NCBI RefSeq assembly: GCF_000428585.1 | Contig: NZ_AUAF01000014.1 | Span: forward strand, 1 to 64,000 | Direction of reading: 5' to 3' | DNA length: 64,000 nucleotides | From: Zooshikella ganghwensis DSM 15267 | Lineage (GTDB): Bacteria; Pseudomonadota; Gammaproteobacteria; Pseudomonadales; Zooshikellaceae | In this document: piece by piece, positions 30,105 through 40,068 of the stretch | Layout: every line of letters starts with the position of its first letter | How positions within the stretch are numbered: position 1 is the first letter of the stretch | Made by a program: the position numbers and the translations under genes | Notes under the pieces: model-generated | The model's database searches: none | The model's input: the letters and a program-made list of their open reading frames with translations, nothing else | Told to the model about the DNA's origin: nothing

Positions 30105-30671
30105 ATGGATACGATCATACTGATAGTTCATGTACTTGCAGCGCTGGCCCTTGTAGGGCTAGTGCTATTGCAGCAAGGTAAAGGTGCTGAGGCTGGAGCC
30201 TCATTTGGTGGCGGTGCTTCACAAACGGTATTTGGCAGTCAGGGTAGTGGTAACTTCCTTACTAAACTGACGAGTGTTTTGGCTACTGCTTTCTTTGTCA
30301 CTAGTTTTACACTTGCTATGCTTGGTAAACATAGTTCAAGTGTGGTATCAGAGTCTGTAATTCCTCAAATTGAGGAAGTTGAGCAAGTGATTGGCGATGC
30401 TCCAGTTGTTATTGATGCTGAAGATGTAGCTAATGATGCTCCAGGGGTTGACGAACAGGGTCAAAATGAAGCAAAATCTGCACCCGCTTCAGAAGCTAAT
30501 GCTGATCAAGTTGATCAGCCAGCTGTAAATGAAAGCGAAGCTACTGTGGATCAGGCTGGTGAACAGCTTGGTACTGAGAGCTCACAACATAGCTCGTCTA
30601 CTGAAGATAAGACAAGTGCAGTAGATGTAGAAGTAAAGACTGAAAATCAAACCTCATCTTCTGATCAATAA
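30105..30671 (+). CDS. secG: preprotein translocase subunit SecG with long acidic tail
   Basis: A 188-residue protein. Residues 1-75 are standard SecG: helix 1 (IILIVHVLAALALVGLVLLQ), the QGKGAEAGASFGGGASQTVFG loop quoted in part as QGKGAEAGASFGGG, and helix 2 (FLTKLTSVLATAFFVTSFTL). SecG assists SecYE in protein export. The remaining 110 residues are low-complexity and rich in Glu, Asp, Ser, Gln and Val, making the protein much longer than the roughly 110-130 residues usual for SecG. The frame runs intact to the stop 49 bases before tRNA-Leu. Confidence 0.95.
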   Translation: MDTIILIVHVLAALALVGLVLLQQGKGAEAGASFGGGASQTVFGSQGSGNFLTKLTSVLATAFFVTSFTLAMLGKHSSSVVSESVIPQIEEVEQVIGDAPVVIDAEDVANDAPGVDEQGQNEAKSAPASEANADQVDQPAVNESEATVDQAGEQLGTESSQHSSSTEDKTSAVDVEVKTENQTSSSDQ

Positions 30672-30720
30672 TTACCAGTGAAGATCAGAGTGTAGTAAGG
30701 TTCTGATGAAGCAATGAAAA

Positions 30721-30805
30721 GCCGAAGTGGTGAAATTGGTAGACACGCTATCTTGAGGGGGTAGTGGCGTAAGCCGTGCCGGTTCAAGTCCGGCCTTCGG
30801 CACCA
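30721..30805 (+). tRNA. leuU: tRNA-Leu (anticodon GAG)
   Basis: GCCGAAG pairs with CTTCGGC before ACCA. The anticodon arm is CTATC-TTGAGGG-GGTAG with GAG, and the class II long variable arm is TGGCGTAAGCCG. The T arm reads GCCGG-TTCAAGT-CCGGC and CCA is encoded. The location between secG and the metY-rimP operon matches leuU of E. coli. Confidence 0.97.
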
Positions 30806-30863
30806 TTTGTTTATTAAGTTGACCATGTAGATGATGCTGAATATAATCTAAGCGCCTTTTTGA

Positions 30864-30940
<77 letters not shown>

Positions 30941-30947
30941 CTAGATT

Positions 30948-30978
30948 TTAAAAAACCCCTTAAATAAGGGGTTTTTTA
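30948..30978 (+). terminator. intrinsic terminator after tRNA-fMet
   Basis: An A-rich run and CCCCTTA (30955-30962 region) pair across AAT with AAGGGG followed by T6, seven bases after the tRNA CCA end. A classical Rho-independent terminator. Confidence 0.85.
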
Positions 30979-31009
30979 TTAGCTGAATTTTTTCAGTGAA
31001 TGTTTGTGA

Positions 31010-31090
31010 CAAGGAGTAGCCTTCACTGTAAATGTGATATTCAAGCTACTATTGATTTCAGGAGTGGGCGCTATGCCCACTTTTTGTTTG
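31010..31090 (+). promoter_or_regulatory. rimP leader-type RNA element with short terminator
   Basis: AGTAGC (31015-31020) can pair with GCTACT (31045-31050), with a CAC/GTG inner stem; this is followed by AGTGGGC (31063-31069), loop GCTAT and GCCCACT (31075-31081) running into T5. A structured leader closing in a small terminator directly before rimP-nusA-infB is what the gammaproteobacterial rimP-leader motif looks like. It would let NusA or other factors tune the operon. Boundaries are approximate. Confidence 0.6.
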
Positions 31091-31123
31091 TAAAAAAATT
31101 ATTTGGGTTGAGGCCGGTGACTT

Positions 31124-31579
31124 GTGGCAAGTAAACACCAGACACTTGAACAATTAATTGTGCCCACCGTAGAGGCATTAGGCTTTGTTGTGTGGGGTAT
31201 TGAGTTTTTTTCTCAAGGAAAACACTCAAAGCTACAGGTTTTTATTGATTCCCCAGAGGGAATTAATTTAGACGACTGCGAAAAAGTTAGCCGACAAGTT
31301 AGCAGTATTTTGGATGTTGAAGATCCTATTTCTGGTGAATATACCCTTGAAGTTTCTTCGCCAGGTATGGATCGACCATTATTTACTTTGGCACATTATG
31401 AAGCGTTTAAAGGGCATCAAGTCCAGTTGAAGTTGCGCTCACCTTATGAAGGCCGAAGGAAATTTAAAGGCGTTATCACCGGTGTGGAAAATGATGAGGT
31501 TGTGGTTCAGGTTGATGACCATGAATATTTGTTCGCTATCGATCTGATCGAAAAAGCTAACATAATACCCCAGTTTTAA
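31124..31579 (+). CDS. rimP: ribosome maturation factor RimP
   Basis: A 151-residue protein with a GTG start at 31124 ([20 protein letters not shown]). The RimP signature is in [20 protein letters not shown] and [20 protein letters not shown]. It assists 30S assembly. It is the first protein gene of the nusA-infB operon; nusA follows 47 bases later. Confidence 0.96.
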   Translation: MASKHQTLEQLIVPTVEALGFVVWGIEFFSQGKHSKLQVFIDSPEGINLDDCEKVSRQVSSILDVEDPISGEYTLEVSSPGMDRPLFTLAHYEAFKGHQVQLKLRSPYEGRRKFKGVITGVENDEVVVQVDDHEYLFAIDLIEKANIIPQF

Positions 31580-31626
31580 GGGCTCTCTGGGCTTTTGGGC
31601 AGGTTAAGTAACAGGCGAGGCGTAGC

Positions 31627-33123
31627 ATGAGCAAAGAAATTTTACTAGTCGTTGACTCAGTATCAAATGAAAAGGGTGTGCCGCCCGATGTTATCTTTGA
31701 AGCAATTGAGATTGCTCTGGCAACTGCAACAAAAAAAAGATACGAAGAAGACATTGATGTTCGTGTAGCCATAGATCGTAAGACAGGTAATTACGATACT
31801 TTTCGGCGTTGGAAAGTTGTTGCTGATGAAGACTATGAAAACCCTGCTGCACATATAGTCATTGAAGAAGTCGATGAAAAAGACCCTAACTTGCAAATTG
31901 ACGATTATTGGGAAGAGCAAATTGAGTCAGTTGAGTTTGGTCGGATCGCTGCTCAAACCGCTAAGCAGGTTATTGTCCAAAAGGTTCGAGAAGCAGAGCG
32001 TGCTCAAGTAGTAGAAGCATACAAAGAAAAACTGGGTGAGCTTGTCAGTGGTACGGTAAAAAAGGTAACGCGCGATAACATTATTGTTGACCTTGGAAAT
32101 AATGCAGAAGCAGTATTACCCAGAGACCAAATGATTCCAAGAGAATCATTTAGGGTTGGTACACGGGTAAGAGCACTGCTTTTTGATATTCGCAAGGATG
32201 GACGTGGACCGCAGTTAGTGCTTAGCCGAGCCTGCCCACAGATGTTGATAGAGTTATTTAAAATTGAAGTGCCTGAAATAGCTGAAGAAGTGATTGAAGT
32301 TAAAGGTGCTGCACGTGACCCCGGCTCAAGAGCAAAGATTGCTGTAAAAACCAATGATGGTCGCATTGACCCTGTTGGGGCTTGTGTTGGAATGCGAGGG
32401 TCTCGTGTACAAGCTGTTTCTGGAGAGCTGGGTAATGAGCGGATTGATATTGTTCTGTGGGATGATAACCCTGCCCAATTAGTAATTAATGCAATGTCCC
32501 CTGCTGAAGTAGCTTCAATTGTTGTGGATGAAGATGCCCATACTATGGATATTGCAGTTGCAGAAGATAACCTTGCGCAAGCAATCGGTCGTAATGGTCA
32601 GAATGTCAGACTTGCCAGCGAGTTAACCAGTTGGACACTTAATGTGATGACTGAAGATGAAGCGCTGGCTAAACAAGCACGCGAAGTGGGAGATATTGTT
32701 AATCGCTTCCGTGAGCAGCTTGAAGTAGATGAGGATCTAGCACAGTTGTTAGTTGATGAAGGCTTTACTTCCCTTGAGGAAATAGCTTATGTACCTCTGG
32801 AAGAGATGCTGGAGATTGAAGGGTTTGATGAAGACTTAGTAAATGAGTTGCGTCAGCGAGCCAAAGACAATCTGTTAACACTTGCAATTGCATCAGAAGA
32901 GCAGTTGGAAGAAGCCCAGCCAGCAGAAGATCTGCTGACCATGGAGGGGATGGATAAGCATCTGGCATTTTTATTCGCCAGTAAAGGCATCATAACCATG
33001 GAGGACCTAGCCGAGCAGTCAATTGACGACTTGCTTGAAATTGAAGGCATTGATGAAGAACGTGCTGGACAACTCATCATGACTGCGCGAGCACCATGGT
33101 TCGAAGATGGGCAGCAAGGGTAA
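31627..33123 (+). CDS. nusA: transcription termination/antitermination factor NusA
   Basis: A 498-residue protein. The N-terminal polymerase-binding domain starts [20 protein letters not shown]; an S1 domain spans about 135-200 ([20 protein letters not shown]), followed by two KH domains ([19 protein letters not shown] and [16 protein letters not shown]), and two acidic repeats at the C-terminus ([20 protein letters not shown] and [16 protein letters not shown]), the gammaproteobacterial pattern. It modulates pausing, termination and antitermination. Confidence 0.98.
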   Translation: MSKEILLVVDSVSNEKGVPPDVIFEAIEIALATATKKRYEEDIDVRVAIDRKTGNYDTFRRWKVVADEDYENPAAHIVIEEVDEKDPNLQIDDYWEEQIESVEFGRIAAQTAKQVIVQKVREAERAQVVEAYKEKLGELVSGTVKKVTRDNIIVDLGNNAEAVLPRDQMIPRESFRVGTRVRALLFDIRKDGRGPQLVLSRACPQMLIELFKIEVPEIAEEVIEVKGAARDPGSRAKIAVKTNDGRIDPVGACVGMRGSRVQAVSGELGNERIDIVLWDDNPAQLVINAMSPAEVASIVVDEDAHTMDIAVAEDNLAQAIGRNGQNVRLASELTSWTLNVMTEDEALAKQAREVGDIVNRFREQLEVDEDLAQLLVDEGFTSLEEIAYVPLEEMLEIEGFDEDLVNELRQRAKDNLLTLAIASEEQLEEAQPAEDLLTMEGMDKHLAFLFASKGIITMEDLAEQSIDDLLEIEGIDEERAGQLIMTARAPWFEDGQQG

Positions 33124-33147
33124 ACCACGGAGAGAGGAGATTTGTTG

Positions 33148-35595
33148 ATGGCAGATGTAACAGTAGAACAACTCGCCCAAGTGGTTGGTGCGCCTGTTGA
33201 ACGATTACTGCAGCAGATGAAAGATGCGGGCTTACCGCAAACAAAGGCCAACCAGGCTGTTTCTGATAAAGAGAAACAAGTCTTGTTGGCTTATTTAAAG
33301 CAAAGTCATGGTGGTTCAGCAGCAGATCCAGGCCGTATAACACTTAAGCGTAAAACTGTAAGCCAGCTTAAAGTAAGCGGTGGCCAAGGGAAGAGTAAAA
33401 CAGTAAATGTTGAAGTACGTAAAAAACGTACTTATGTGAAACGCAATGAAGCTGAGGCTGAAAAGGCTGAGAAAAAGCGTTTGGCTGAAGAGCAAGCACG
33501 TGAGTTAGAAAAGCGTCGTAAGGAAGCGAAGGAAGATGCGAAGCGTGCTAAGGATCAAGAAGAGCGTGCACGTATTGAAGCCGAAGCTCGTAAACAGCTA
33601 GAAGCTGAGCAGCCTCAAAAAGAAAAGCCGGCTGATAAAGAAAAAAGCTCACCAAAACGCAAAGCTCGTGAAAAGAGTCGCTTTGAACGTGATGATGATG
33701 GTGATGACCGTCGTAAGAAGCGTCGTTCAGTCGATAAGGGCGATGCGAAGCCTGGTCGTGGTGGAAAAAGTACCCGGCGTGGAAGATCATCACCTCAAAA
33801 AACACAGCTGCATGGTTTTGAAAAGCCAACTAAGCCGATTATTCGGGAAGTCAATATTCCTGAGACCATTACTGTTGCTGAGCTGGCTCAGAAGATGTCA
33901 GTAAAGGCAGCCGAAGTCATCAAGGCCATGTTTAAACTAGGCACCATGGTGACAATTAACCAGGTTATTGATCAAGAAACCGCAGCCATTCTCGTTGAAG
34001 AAATGGGGCATAAAGTCAAGCTTATTAAAGCTGATGCGCTTGAAGATAGCTTGGCCGTTGAGCTTAATACCGTAGAAGGAGAGCAGACTACCCGTGCTCC
34101 TGTGGTGACGGTTATGGGACACGTAGACCATGGTAAAACATCGCTACTTGACCATATCCGAAAAGCTAAGGTGCAAGCGGGTGAAGCAGGTGGTATCACG
34201 CAGCACATAGGTGCTTATCATGTTAATACTGAACGAGGCATGATTAGCTTCCTGGATACACCAGGTCACGCGGCATTTACGGCCATGCGTGCTCGTGGTG
34301 CCAAAGTGACTGACATTGTTATTTTGGTTGTAGCTGCAGATGATGGTGTAATGCCTCAGACTGAGGAAGCGATTCAGCATGCTAAGGCTGCTGAAGTGCC
34401 TATTGTTGTCGCAGTGAATAAAATTGACAAGCCTGAAGCTGATCCCGACCGGGTTAAGAACGAGCTTGCTCAGCGTGATGTCATTCCAGAGGAGTGGGGT
34501 GGTGATACTCAGTTTGTCAATGTTTCTGCACACTCTGGTGAAGGTATTGATGAGCTATTAGAAGCCTTGTTGTTGCAGGCTGAACTGCTTGAATTAAAAG
34601 CTGTTCCAAACTCCCCTGCTCGCGGTATTGTAATTGAGTCTTCTTTGGACAAGCGTCGTGGAGCTGTGGCTACAGTTCTAGTGCAAAATGGCACACTCTC
34701 ACAAGGTGACAATGTACTTGTTGGGCAGTTCTATGGTCGTGTTCGGGCCATGTTGGATGAGAATGGCAAGCCTATCAAAGAGGCTGGGCCTTCAATTCCA
34801 GTTGAAATCCTTGGCTTGGATGGAACGCCAGATGCTGGTGATGAAGTCTTTGCGGTTCAGGATGAGAAGAAAGCACGTGAGATTGCTTTGTTCCGTCAAG
34901 GTAAATACCGTGAAGTAAAACTTGCTCGTCAGCAAGCTGCTAAGCTTGAAAATGTTTTCGAGAATATGAAACAAGATGAGAAGAAAACGCTCAATATTGT
35001 TTTAAAAGCAGATGTTCGTGGTTCTCTGGAAGCACTGACCCAAGCGCTTAATGACCTTGGTAATGAAGAAGTTCAAGTAAAAGTAGTTTCTGGTGGTGTT
35101 GGTGGTATCACTGAGACGGATGCTAACCTGGCGCTCGCCTCCAGTGCAGTTATCTTTGGCTTTAATGTTCGTGCTGATGCTACAGCGAGAAAGATTGTTG
35201 AAACTGAAGGTCTTGATTTACGTTACTACAGTGTGATTTATGACATCATTGATGATGTTAAGAAAGCACTCAGTGGAATGTTGAAAGCCCAGTTTAGAGA
35301 AGAAATTGTGGGCGTGGCTGAGGTTCGTGACGTCTTCAAATCACCTAAGTTTGGCCTTATTGCTGGCTGTATGGTGGTTGAAGGTATGGTTTACCGTAAT
35401 GAGCGTATTCGTGTCCTTCGCGATAACGTGGTTATTTATGAAGGTGAGCTTGAATCGCTACGTCGCTTCAAAGATGACGTCAATGAAGTACGAAGCAACA
35501 TGGAATGTGGTATCGGTGTGAAGAACTACAATGACGTGCGTGTGGGTGACAAGATTGAGGTGTACAAATCAATTCAAGTCGAGCGCAGCTTGTAA
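33148..35595 (+). CDS. infB: translation initiation factor IF-2
   Basis: An 815-residue GTPase. Start is the ATG at 33148, seven bases after AGAGAGGAGA; two in-frame TTG codons just upstream are less likely. The N-terminus has an IF2N helix bundle and a long Lys/Glu/Arg-rich stretch (residues about 80-220); the G domain carries [29 protein letters not shown] and NKID. C-terminal domains bind fMet-tRNA. It lies 24 bases after nusA and 35 before rbfA in the same operon. Confidence 0.98.
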   Translation: MADVTVEQLAQVVGAPVERLLQQMKDAGLPQTKANQAVSDKEKQVLLAYLKQSHGGSAADPGRITLKRKTVSQLKVSGGQGKSKTVNVEVRKKRTYVKRNEAEAEKAEKKRLAEEQARELEKRRKEAKEDAKRAKDQEERARIEAEARKQLEAEQPQKEKPADKEKSSPKRKAREKSRFERDDDGDDRRKKRRSVDKGDAKPGRGGKSTRRGRSSPQKTQLHGFEKPTKPIIREVNIPETITVAELAQKMSVKAAEVIKAMFKLGTMVTINQVIDQETAAILVEEMGHKVKLIKADALEDSLAVELNTVEGEQTTRAPVVTVMGHVDHGKTSLLDHIRKAKVQAGEAGGITQHIGAYHVNTERGMISFLDTPGHAAFTAMRARGAKVTDIVILVVAADDGVMPQTEEAIQHAKAAEVPIVVAVNKIDKPEADPDRVKNELAQRDVIPEEWGGDTQFVNVSAHSGEGIDELLEALLLQAELLELKAVPNSPARGIVIESSLDKRRGAVATVLVQNGTLSQGDNVLVGQFYGRVRAMLDENGKPIKEAGPSIPVEILGLDGTPDAGDEVFAVQDEKKAREIALFRQGKYREVKLARQQAAKLENVFENMKQDEKKTLNIVLKADVRGSLEALTQALNDLGNEEVQVKVVSGGVGGITETDANLALASSAVIFGFNVRADATARKIVETEGLDLRYYSVIYDIIDDVKKALSGMLKAQFREEIVGVAEVRDVFKSPKFGLIAGCMVVEGMVYRNERIRVLRDNVVIYEGELESLRRFKDDVNEVRSNMECGIGVKNYNDVRVGDKIEVYKSIQVERSL

Positions 35596-35630
35596 GTTTG
35601 GCTGAGCAACTAAATTAAATGTGAGAGTAC

Positions 35631-36023
35631 ATGGCTAAAGAATTTAGTCGAACACAGCGTATAGCGGATCAGATTCAAAAAGAATTAGCAGTGCTAATTC
35701 AGCTAGAAATCAAAGATCCGCGTCTGGGTATGGTGACAGTGAGCAGTGTCGATGTGAGTCGAGACCTGGCTTATGCAAATATTTATGTCACCTTTCTGGG
35801 GAAAGAAGATCAGGCCAGTAATGATGAGCAAGTTGCCGTATTGAATAAAGCAGCTGGCTTTTTAAGGTCAATGCTAGCAAAAAGACTAACTGCTAGAACT
35901 ACGCCTCAACTGCGCTTTTTTTTCGATGAAAGTATTCAGCGTGGCCAATATCTGTCCAAGTTGATTGATGATGCTGTAAGTAAAGATCGTAATCACCACG
36001 ATAAAGGTGTTGAGGAAGAGTAA
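35631..36023 (+). CDS. rbfA: ribosome-binding factor A
   Basis: A 130-residue KH-type protein: EFSRTQRIADQIQKELAVLI, KDPRLGMVTVSSVDVSRDL and PQLRFFFDESIQRGQYLSKL. It binds the 30S precursor and helps 16S 5'-end maturation, especially in the cold. The C-terminal tail is short and acidic. truB begins three bases after its stop codon. Confidence 0.97.
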   Translation: MAKEFSRTQRIADQIQKELAVLIQLEIKDPRLGMVTVSSVDVSRDLAYANIYVTFLGKEDQASNDEQVAVLNKAAGFLRSMLAKRLTARTTPQLRFFFDESIQRGQYLSKLIDDAVSKDRNHHDKGVEEE

Positions 36024-36026
36024 AAC

Positions 36027-36956
36027 GTGGCAAGACGTCGTCGTCAGCGTGGTCGCCCTGTGCACGGTATACTGGTGCTCGATAAACGCCAGGGTGTTAC
36101 CTCTAATAAAGTGTTGCAGGAAATTAAAAGCTTGTTTGGTGCTGCAAAAGCAGGCCATACAGGTAGCCTTGACCCATTAGCAACGGGGGTTTTACCTATT
36201 TGCTTTGGTGAGGCAACAAAGTTTTCTCAATATCTGCTTGATGCAGATAAGGGCTATCTGGCTGGAATTCGTTTTGGTGTACGAACAGCTACTGGCGATG
36301 CTGAGGGTGAACCCATTGAGCAGCGTCCAGTTAACTTTTCTGAGCAAGAATTGCTGACAACTTTAGAGCAGTTTACAGGGGAAATATCACAAGTCCCTTC
36401 AATGTATTCTGCGATAAAAGTTGATGGCCAGCCACTCTATAAGCTGGCAAGAGAAGGCATTGAAGTTGAGCGAAAGGCAAGAAATGTAGTGATTCGTGAA
36501 CTGTCTTTAACGTCTTTCAATCAGGATACTGCTGAGATACAGGTTGCTTGTAGTAAAGGTACCTATATTCGAACACTTGTTGAAGATATTGGTGAGGCAT
36601 TAGGGTGTGGTGCTTATGTAACATCCCTGCGCCGCACGTCTGCAGGCCCTTTTACTTTAGATAACGCCTATACTATCGAGCAGTTAGATGAGGTATGCCA
36701 AAACGGTGGGCATGAAGCACTGGATGAACGGCTACAGCCCATAGATATGGCACTTAAACTTCTTCCTCAAGTGATTCTTGGGGAAACTACTGCTTACTAC
36801 CTGAGTCAAGGCCAACCAGTGTTGGTTCCTAGAGCGCCTACAACTGGTTTCGTAAGGCTCTATCAGGAAGGAAGTCAGTTGGCTTTTCTAGGGATCGGTG
36901 AGATTTTAGATGATGGTCGTGTTGCACCACGACGCTTGGTTAGAATTTACTCGTAA
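36027..36956 (+). CDS. truB: tRNA pseudouridine-55 synthase TruB
   Basis: A 309-residue enzyme with a GTG start at 36027. The catalytic Asp is in AGHTGSLDPLATGVLPICFG; GYLAGIRFGVRTATGDAEGE and CSKGTYIRTLVEDIGEALG are further family motifs. A basic N-terminus (ARRRRQRGRPVHG) precedes the core, and a PUA-like C-terminal domain closes it. It makes pseudouridine 55 in the T loop of tRNAs. It is coupled to rbfA. Confidence 0.97.
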   Translation: MARRRRQRGRPVHGILVLDKRQGVTSNKVLQEIKSLFGAAKAGHTGSLDPLATGVLPICFGEATKFSQYLLDADKGYLAGIRFGVRTATGDAEGEPIEQRPVNFSEQELLTTLEQFTGEISQVPSMYSAIKVDGQPLYKLAREGIEVERKARNVVIRELSLTSFNQDTAEIQVACSKGTYIRTLVEDIGEALGCGAYVTSLRRTSAGPFTLDNAYTIEQLDEVCQNGGHEALDERLQPIDMALKLLPQVILGETTAYYLSQGQPVLVPRAPTTGFVRLYQEGSQLAFLGIGEILDDGRVAPRRLVRIYS

Positions 36957-36982
36957 TTACGGGTAGAATAGACAAGCTTCTT

Positions 36983-37009
36983 AAGCAGTGTTGCACTTAA
37001 TCACTGCTT
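36983..37009 (+). repeat. hairpin downstream of truB
   Basis: AAGCAGTG (36983-36990) and CACTGCTT (37002-37009) form an 8-base stem with an 11-base loop, 26 bases after truB. No T run follows, so it looks like a weak or processing hairpin rather than a full terminator. Confidence 0.4.
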
Positions 37010-37074
37010 GAATTGCGAGGATGGCTGTAAATATGCACGGTCATTCCTTCACTTTTCATAACCTGGCTTTTTGG

Positions 37075-37091
37075 GTAAACCACTGGTTTAC
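37075..37091 (+). promoter_or_regulatory. hairpin in the rpsO leader
   Basis: GTAAACC-ACT-GGTTTAC is a perfect 7-base stem 53 bases before rpsO. S15 autoregulates its own mRNA through leader structures in E. coli and other bacteria, so this stem is a candidate part of such an element; the fold was not computed. Confidence 0.4.
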
Positions 37092-37144
37092 GGCAGATTG
37101 CTTTGGCTATTTCAATAAGTGCATATTATTTAGGAGAAATGAAT

Positions 37145-37414
37145 ATGGCACTGAGTGCTGAGAAAAAAGCTGAGATTATTAAAAACTTTCAAACAGTTGA
37201 AGGTGATACAGGTTCACCAGAAGTTCAAGTAGCATTGTTGTCTGCTAATATTGAAAGTTTGCAAGGACACTTTAAATCTCATATTCATGACCACCACTCT
37301 CGTCGTGGTTTAATTAGAATGGTTAATCAGCGTCGTAAGCTGCTGGACTATCTGAAGCGTAAGGATGTAAGTCGCTACAGTAACCTGATTTCTCGTTTAG
37401 GCTTACGTCGCTAA
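37145..37414 (+). CDS. rpsO: 30S ribosomal protein S15
   Basis: An 89-residue protein, exact family length, from the ATG at 37145 eight bases after AGGAG. It reads [16 protein letters not shown], then [40 protein letters not shown] and [20 protein letters not shown]. It binds the central domain of 16S rRNA early in 30S assembly. An in-frame open stretch upstream of this ATG is leader sequence. Confidence 0.98.
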   Translation: MALSAEKKAEIIKNFQTVEGDTGSPEVQVALLSANIESLQGHFKSHIHDHHSRRGLIRMVNQRRKLLDYLKRKDVSRYSNLISRLGLRR

Positions 37415-37476
37415 TAAGGTTAGCGATGAAGGTTGGCCAGCTAGACATCATAAACGTCTTAATGCTGGTAATCTGT

Positions 37477-37530
37477 ACACCGCTAAGATCACTGATAGGA
37501 AACCCTAGCAGTGGTTAGCGGTGTTTTTAT
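37477..37530 (+). terminator. long hairpin terminator between rpsO and pnp
   Basis: ACACCGCTAA (37477-37486) pairs with TTAGCGGTGT (37515-37524), with an inner CACTG/CAGTG and a further ATAGG/CCTAG pairing, and T5 at the end. In E. coli the rpsO-pnp gap holds a terminator and an RNase III site for PNPase autoregulation; this hairpin could serve both. Confidence 0.75.
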
Positions 37531-37722
37531 TTGTATAAAAAATATACCAAAAAAGGCCTGTTATCTCTCGCATTCAGTTGCCGCCAGTCCAGCGCCTCTT
37601 TGAATATATAGACACTGTAAGGTACGGGCTAACTCAGTAGAGTTGGTGCTGCTAGCATAAATCAGTGCAAGATGAATATTTTCAGGCAAGATTATTGAAA
37701 GATTTGAAAGAAGGATAACATT

Positions 37723-39810
37723 GTGAATCCGGTAAGAAAGACTTTTCAGTTCGGTGATCAAACCGTAACACTGGAGACCGGGCGCGTTGCACGGCAGGCT
37801 ACAGGTGCGGTATTAGTGACTATGGGCGGAGTTACCGTTTTAGTTACAGCTGTAGGCGCTAAACAAGCTGTGGAAGGCGCTGATTTTTTCCCTTTATCAG
37901 TACATTATCAAGAAAAAACATACGCTGCTGGTCGTATTCCTGGAGGATTTTATAAGCGCGAAGGGCGACCATCAGAAAAAGAAACACTCACATCTCGCTT
38001 AATTGACCGTCCCATTCGCCCACTGTTTCCCAAGGGCTTTATGAATGAAGTACAAATTCTTTGTACGGTTATTTCAACTGATAAAAAGCATGATCCAGAT
38101 ATTGCCGCAATGCTAGGTACCTCAGCAGCTTTAGCCATTTCTGGTATTCCATTTGATGGTCCAATAGGTGCTGCTCGCGTTGGCTTTATTGATGACCGTG
38201 GCTATGTACTTAACCCAAGTTATGCTGATTTAGAACAGTCTGAACTCGACATGGTGGTAGCGGGAACTAAAAATGCTGTACTCATGGTTGAGTCTGAAGC
38301 CGATCAGCTAACCGAAGATGAAATGTTAGGAGCTGTATTATTTGCTCACCAGGAGTATCAGGCCGTAGTTGATGCTATAACAGAGTTTGCTGCAGAAGCT
38401 GGCAAGCCCCGTTGGGATTGGCAGCCTCCAGCAGTTAATGAAGCGTTGATGAGTGCTGTTGAAAGCGCCTTTGCCTCAGAAATTCGGGCGGCATACCAAA
38501 TTTCTGACAAAATGGAGCGCTATGCGCGTCTTGGTGAAATTCGTGAGCAGGCTGTAAGTGAGTTGGCGAAGGAAGAAGGTGAGCCAAGTGCTGGGGAAGT
38601 CAGTAGCCTGTTTAGTAAGCTTGAAAAAAGTATTGTTCGCCAGAATGTGGTGGATGGTAATCCACGTATTGATGGTCGAGATACAAAAACAGTAAGACCT
38701 ATTCATGTTGAAGTTGGAGTTTTACCTGCTGCGCATGGTTCTGCATTGTTTACGCGTGGTGAAACGCAAGCGTTGGTGGTAACAACTCTTGGTACTGCAC
38801 GGGATGCACAGTTAGTTGACCAGCTTGAAGGCGAGCAACGTGAATCCTTTATGTTGCATTATAATTTCCCTCCTTACTCAGTAGGTGAGTGTGGACGTAT
38901 TGGTGCAACTGGCCGCCGAGAAATAGGTCATGGCCGCTTGGCCAAGCGTGGTGTTCAGGCTGTTCTGCCACAAGAAGATTCATTCCCCTATAGTATGCGG
39001 GTAGTTTCTGAAATCACTGAGTCTAATGGCTCAAGCTCAATGGCTTCTGTCTGTGGTGCATCTCTGGCATTAATGGATGCTGGTGTACCTCTAAAAGCCC
39101 CTGTCGCTGGTATAGCCATGGGCTTGGTTAAAGAAGGTGAAAAGTTTGCTGTATTAACCGATATTCTGGGTGATGAAGACCATTTAGGTGATATGGACTT
39201 TAAAGTAGCAGGAACTGTTGATGGTGTGACTGCGCTGCAAATGGATATTAAAATTCAGGGTATCACTGAAGAAATTATGGAAATTGCTTTAGAGCAAGCA
39301 CGTGATGCTCGCTTACATATTCTTGGCGAAATGAACAAAGTCCTAGCAGCATCTCGCCCAGAGTTGGCAGATAATGCTCCTACCATGCTAATGCTTAAGA
39401 TTGACCCAGATAAAATCCGTGATGTTATTGGTAAGGGTGGCACCACTGTTCGTGCTATTTGTGACGAAACTGGGGCAGCTATAGATATTGATGATAGTGG
39501 TAATGTAAAAGTATATGCAGATGATAAAGCCTCTGCAGCATTAGCTGTTCGTCGTATTGAAGAAATTACCGCCGAAGCTGAAATTGGCCGGATTTATGAT
39601 GGGACAGTGCAACGTATTGTTGACTTTGGTGCATTTGTGAATATCCTTCCAGGTAAAGAAGGTTTAGTTCATATATCTCAGATTTCATCGAAGCGAATTC
39701 AAAAGGTCACTGATGTGCTGCAAGAAGGTCAGCAAGTTAAGGTTGTCGTTTCAGATATTGATAACCGTGGCCGTATTAAATTGAGTATGAAAGACATAGC
39801 TCAAGAGTAG
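37723..39810 (+). CDS. pnp: polynucleotide phosphorylase
   Basis: A 695-residue 3'-5' exoribonuclease with a GTG start at 37723 ([20 protein letters not shown]). Two RNase PH domains, the second with [19 protein letters not shown] and [20 protein letters not shown], then a KH domain ([20 protein letters not shown]) and an S1 domain ([20 protein letters not shown]). It phosphorolyses mRNA as a trimer, often with RNase E and RhlB. The gap from rpsO (308 bases) holds the terminator hairpin at 37477-37530 and otherwise nothing I recognise. Confidence 0.98.
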   Translation: MNPVRKTFQFGDQTVTLETGRVARQATGAVLVTMGGVTVLVTAVGAKQAVEGADFFPLSVHYQEKTYAAGRIPGGFYKREGRPSEKETLTSRLIDRPIRPLFPKGFMNEVQILCTVISTDKKHDPDIAAMLGTSAALAISGIPFDGPIGAARVGFIDDRGYVLNPSYADLEQSELDMVVAGTKNAVLMVESEADQLTEDEMLGAVLFAHQEYQAVVDAITEFAAEAGKPRWDWQPPAVNEALMSAVESAFASEIRAAYQISDKMERYARLGEIREQAVSELAKEEGEPSAGEVSSLFSKLEKSIVRQNVVDGNPRIDGRDTKTVRPIHVEVGVLPAAHGSALFTRGETQALVVTTLGTARDAQLVDQLEGEQRESFMLHYNFPPYSVGECGRIGATGRREIGHGRLAKRGVQAVLPQEDSFPYSMRVVSEITESNGSSSMASVCGASLALMDAGVPLKAPVAGIAMGLVKEGEKFAVLTDILGDEDHLGDMDFKVAGTVDGVTALQMDIKIQGITEEIMEIALEQARDARLHILGEMNKVLAASRPELADNAPTMLMLKIDPDKIRDVIGKGGTTVRAICDETGAAIDIDDSGNVKVYADDKASAALAVRRIEEITAEAEIGRIYDGTVQRIVDFGAFVNILPGKEGLVHISQISSKRIQKVTDVLQEGQQVKVVVSDIDNRGRIKLSMKDIAQE

Positions 39811-39831
39811 CAGTCAGTAAGGTATATAAAG

Positions 39832-39854
39832 AAGGGCCATCAGGCCCTTTTTTT
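39832..39854 (+). terminator. intrinsic terminator after pnp
   Basis: AAGGGCC-ATCA-GGCCCTT followed by a T run, 21 bases after pnp. Strong Rho-independent terminator closing the translation/RNA operon. Confidence 0.92.
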
Positions 39855-40068
39855 TGCAGTTTGAAACCTGAGACAGCATTGATTTGAAAACAGGGTACTG
39901 ATTTTAAGACTATGGTAAAGGTAAGAGCCTTGTTTCGAAGATTATCATGAGAAGCCAAGCCTTCACTCAAGGAGAGTAGCTTTGCTACAGATTGGAATGG
40001 AAAAAGTGACTTAAATACCCATCTTTTGAGGGTATAAATTACAATAGCCGGATGTGCTAGATAAGATT

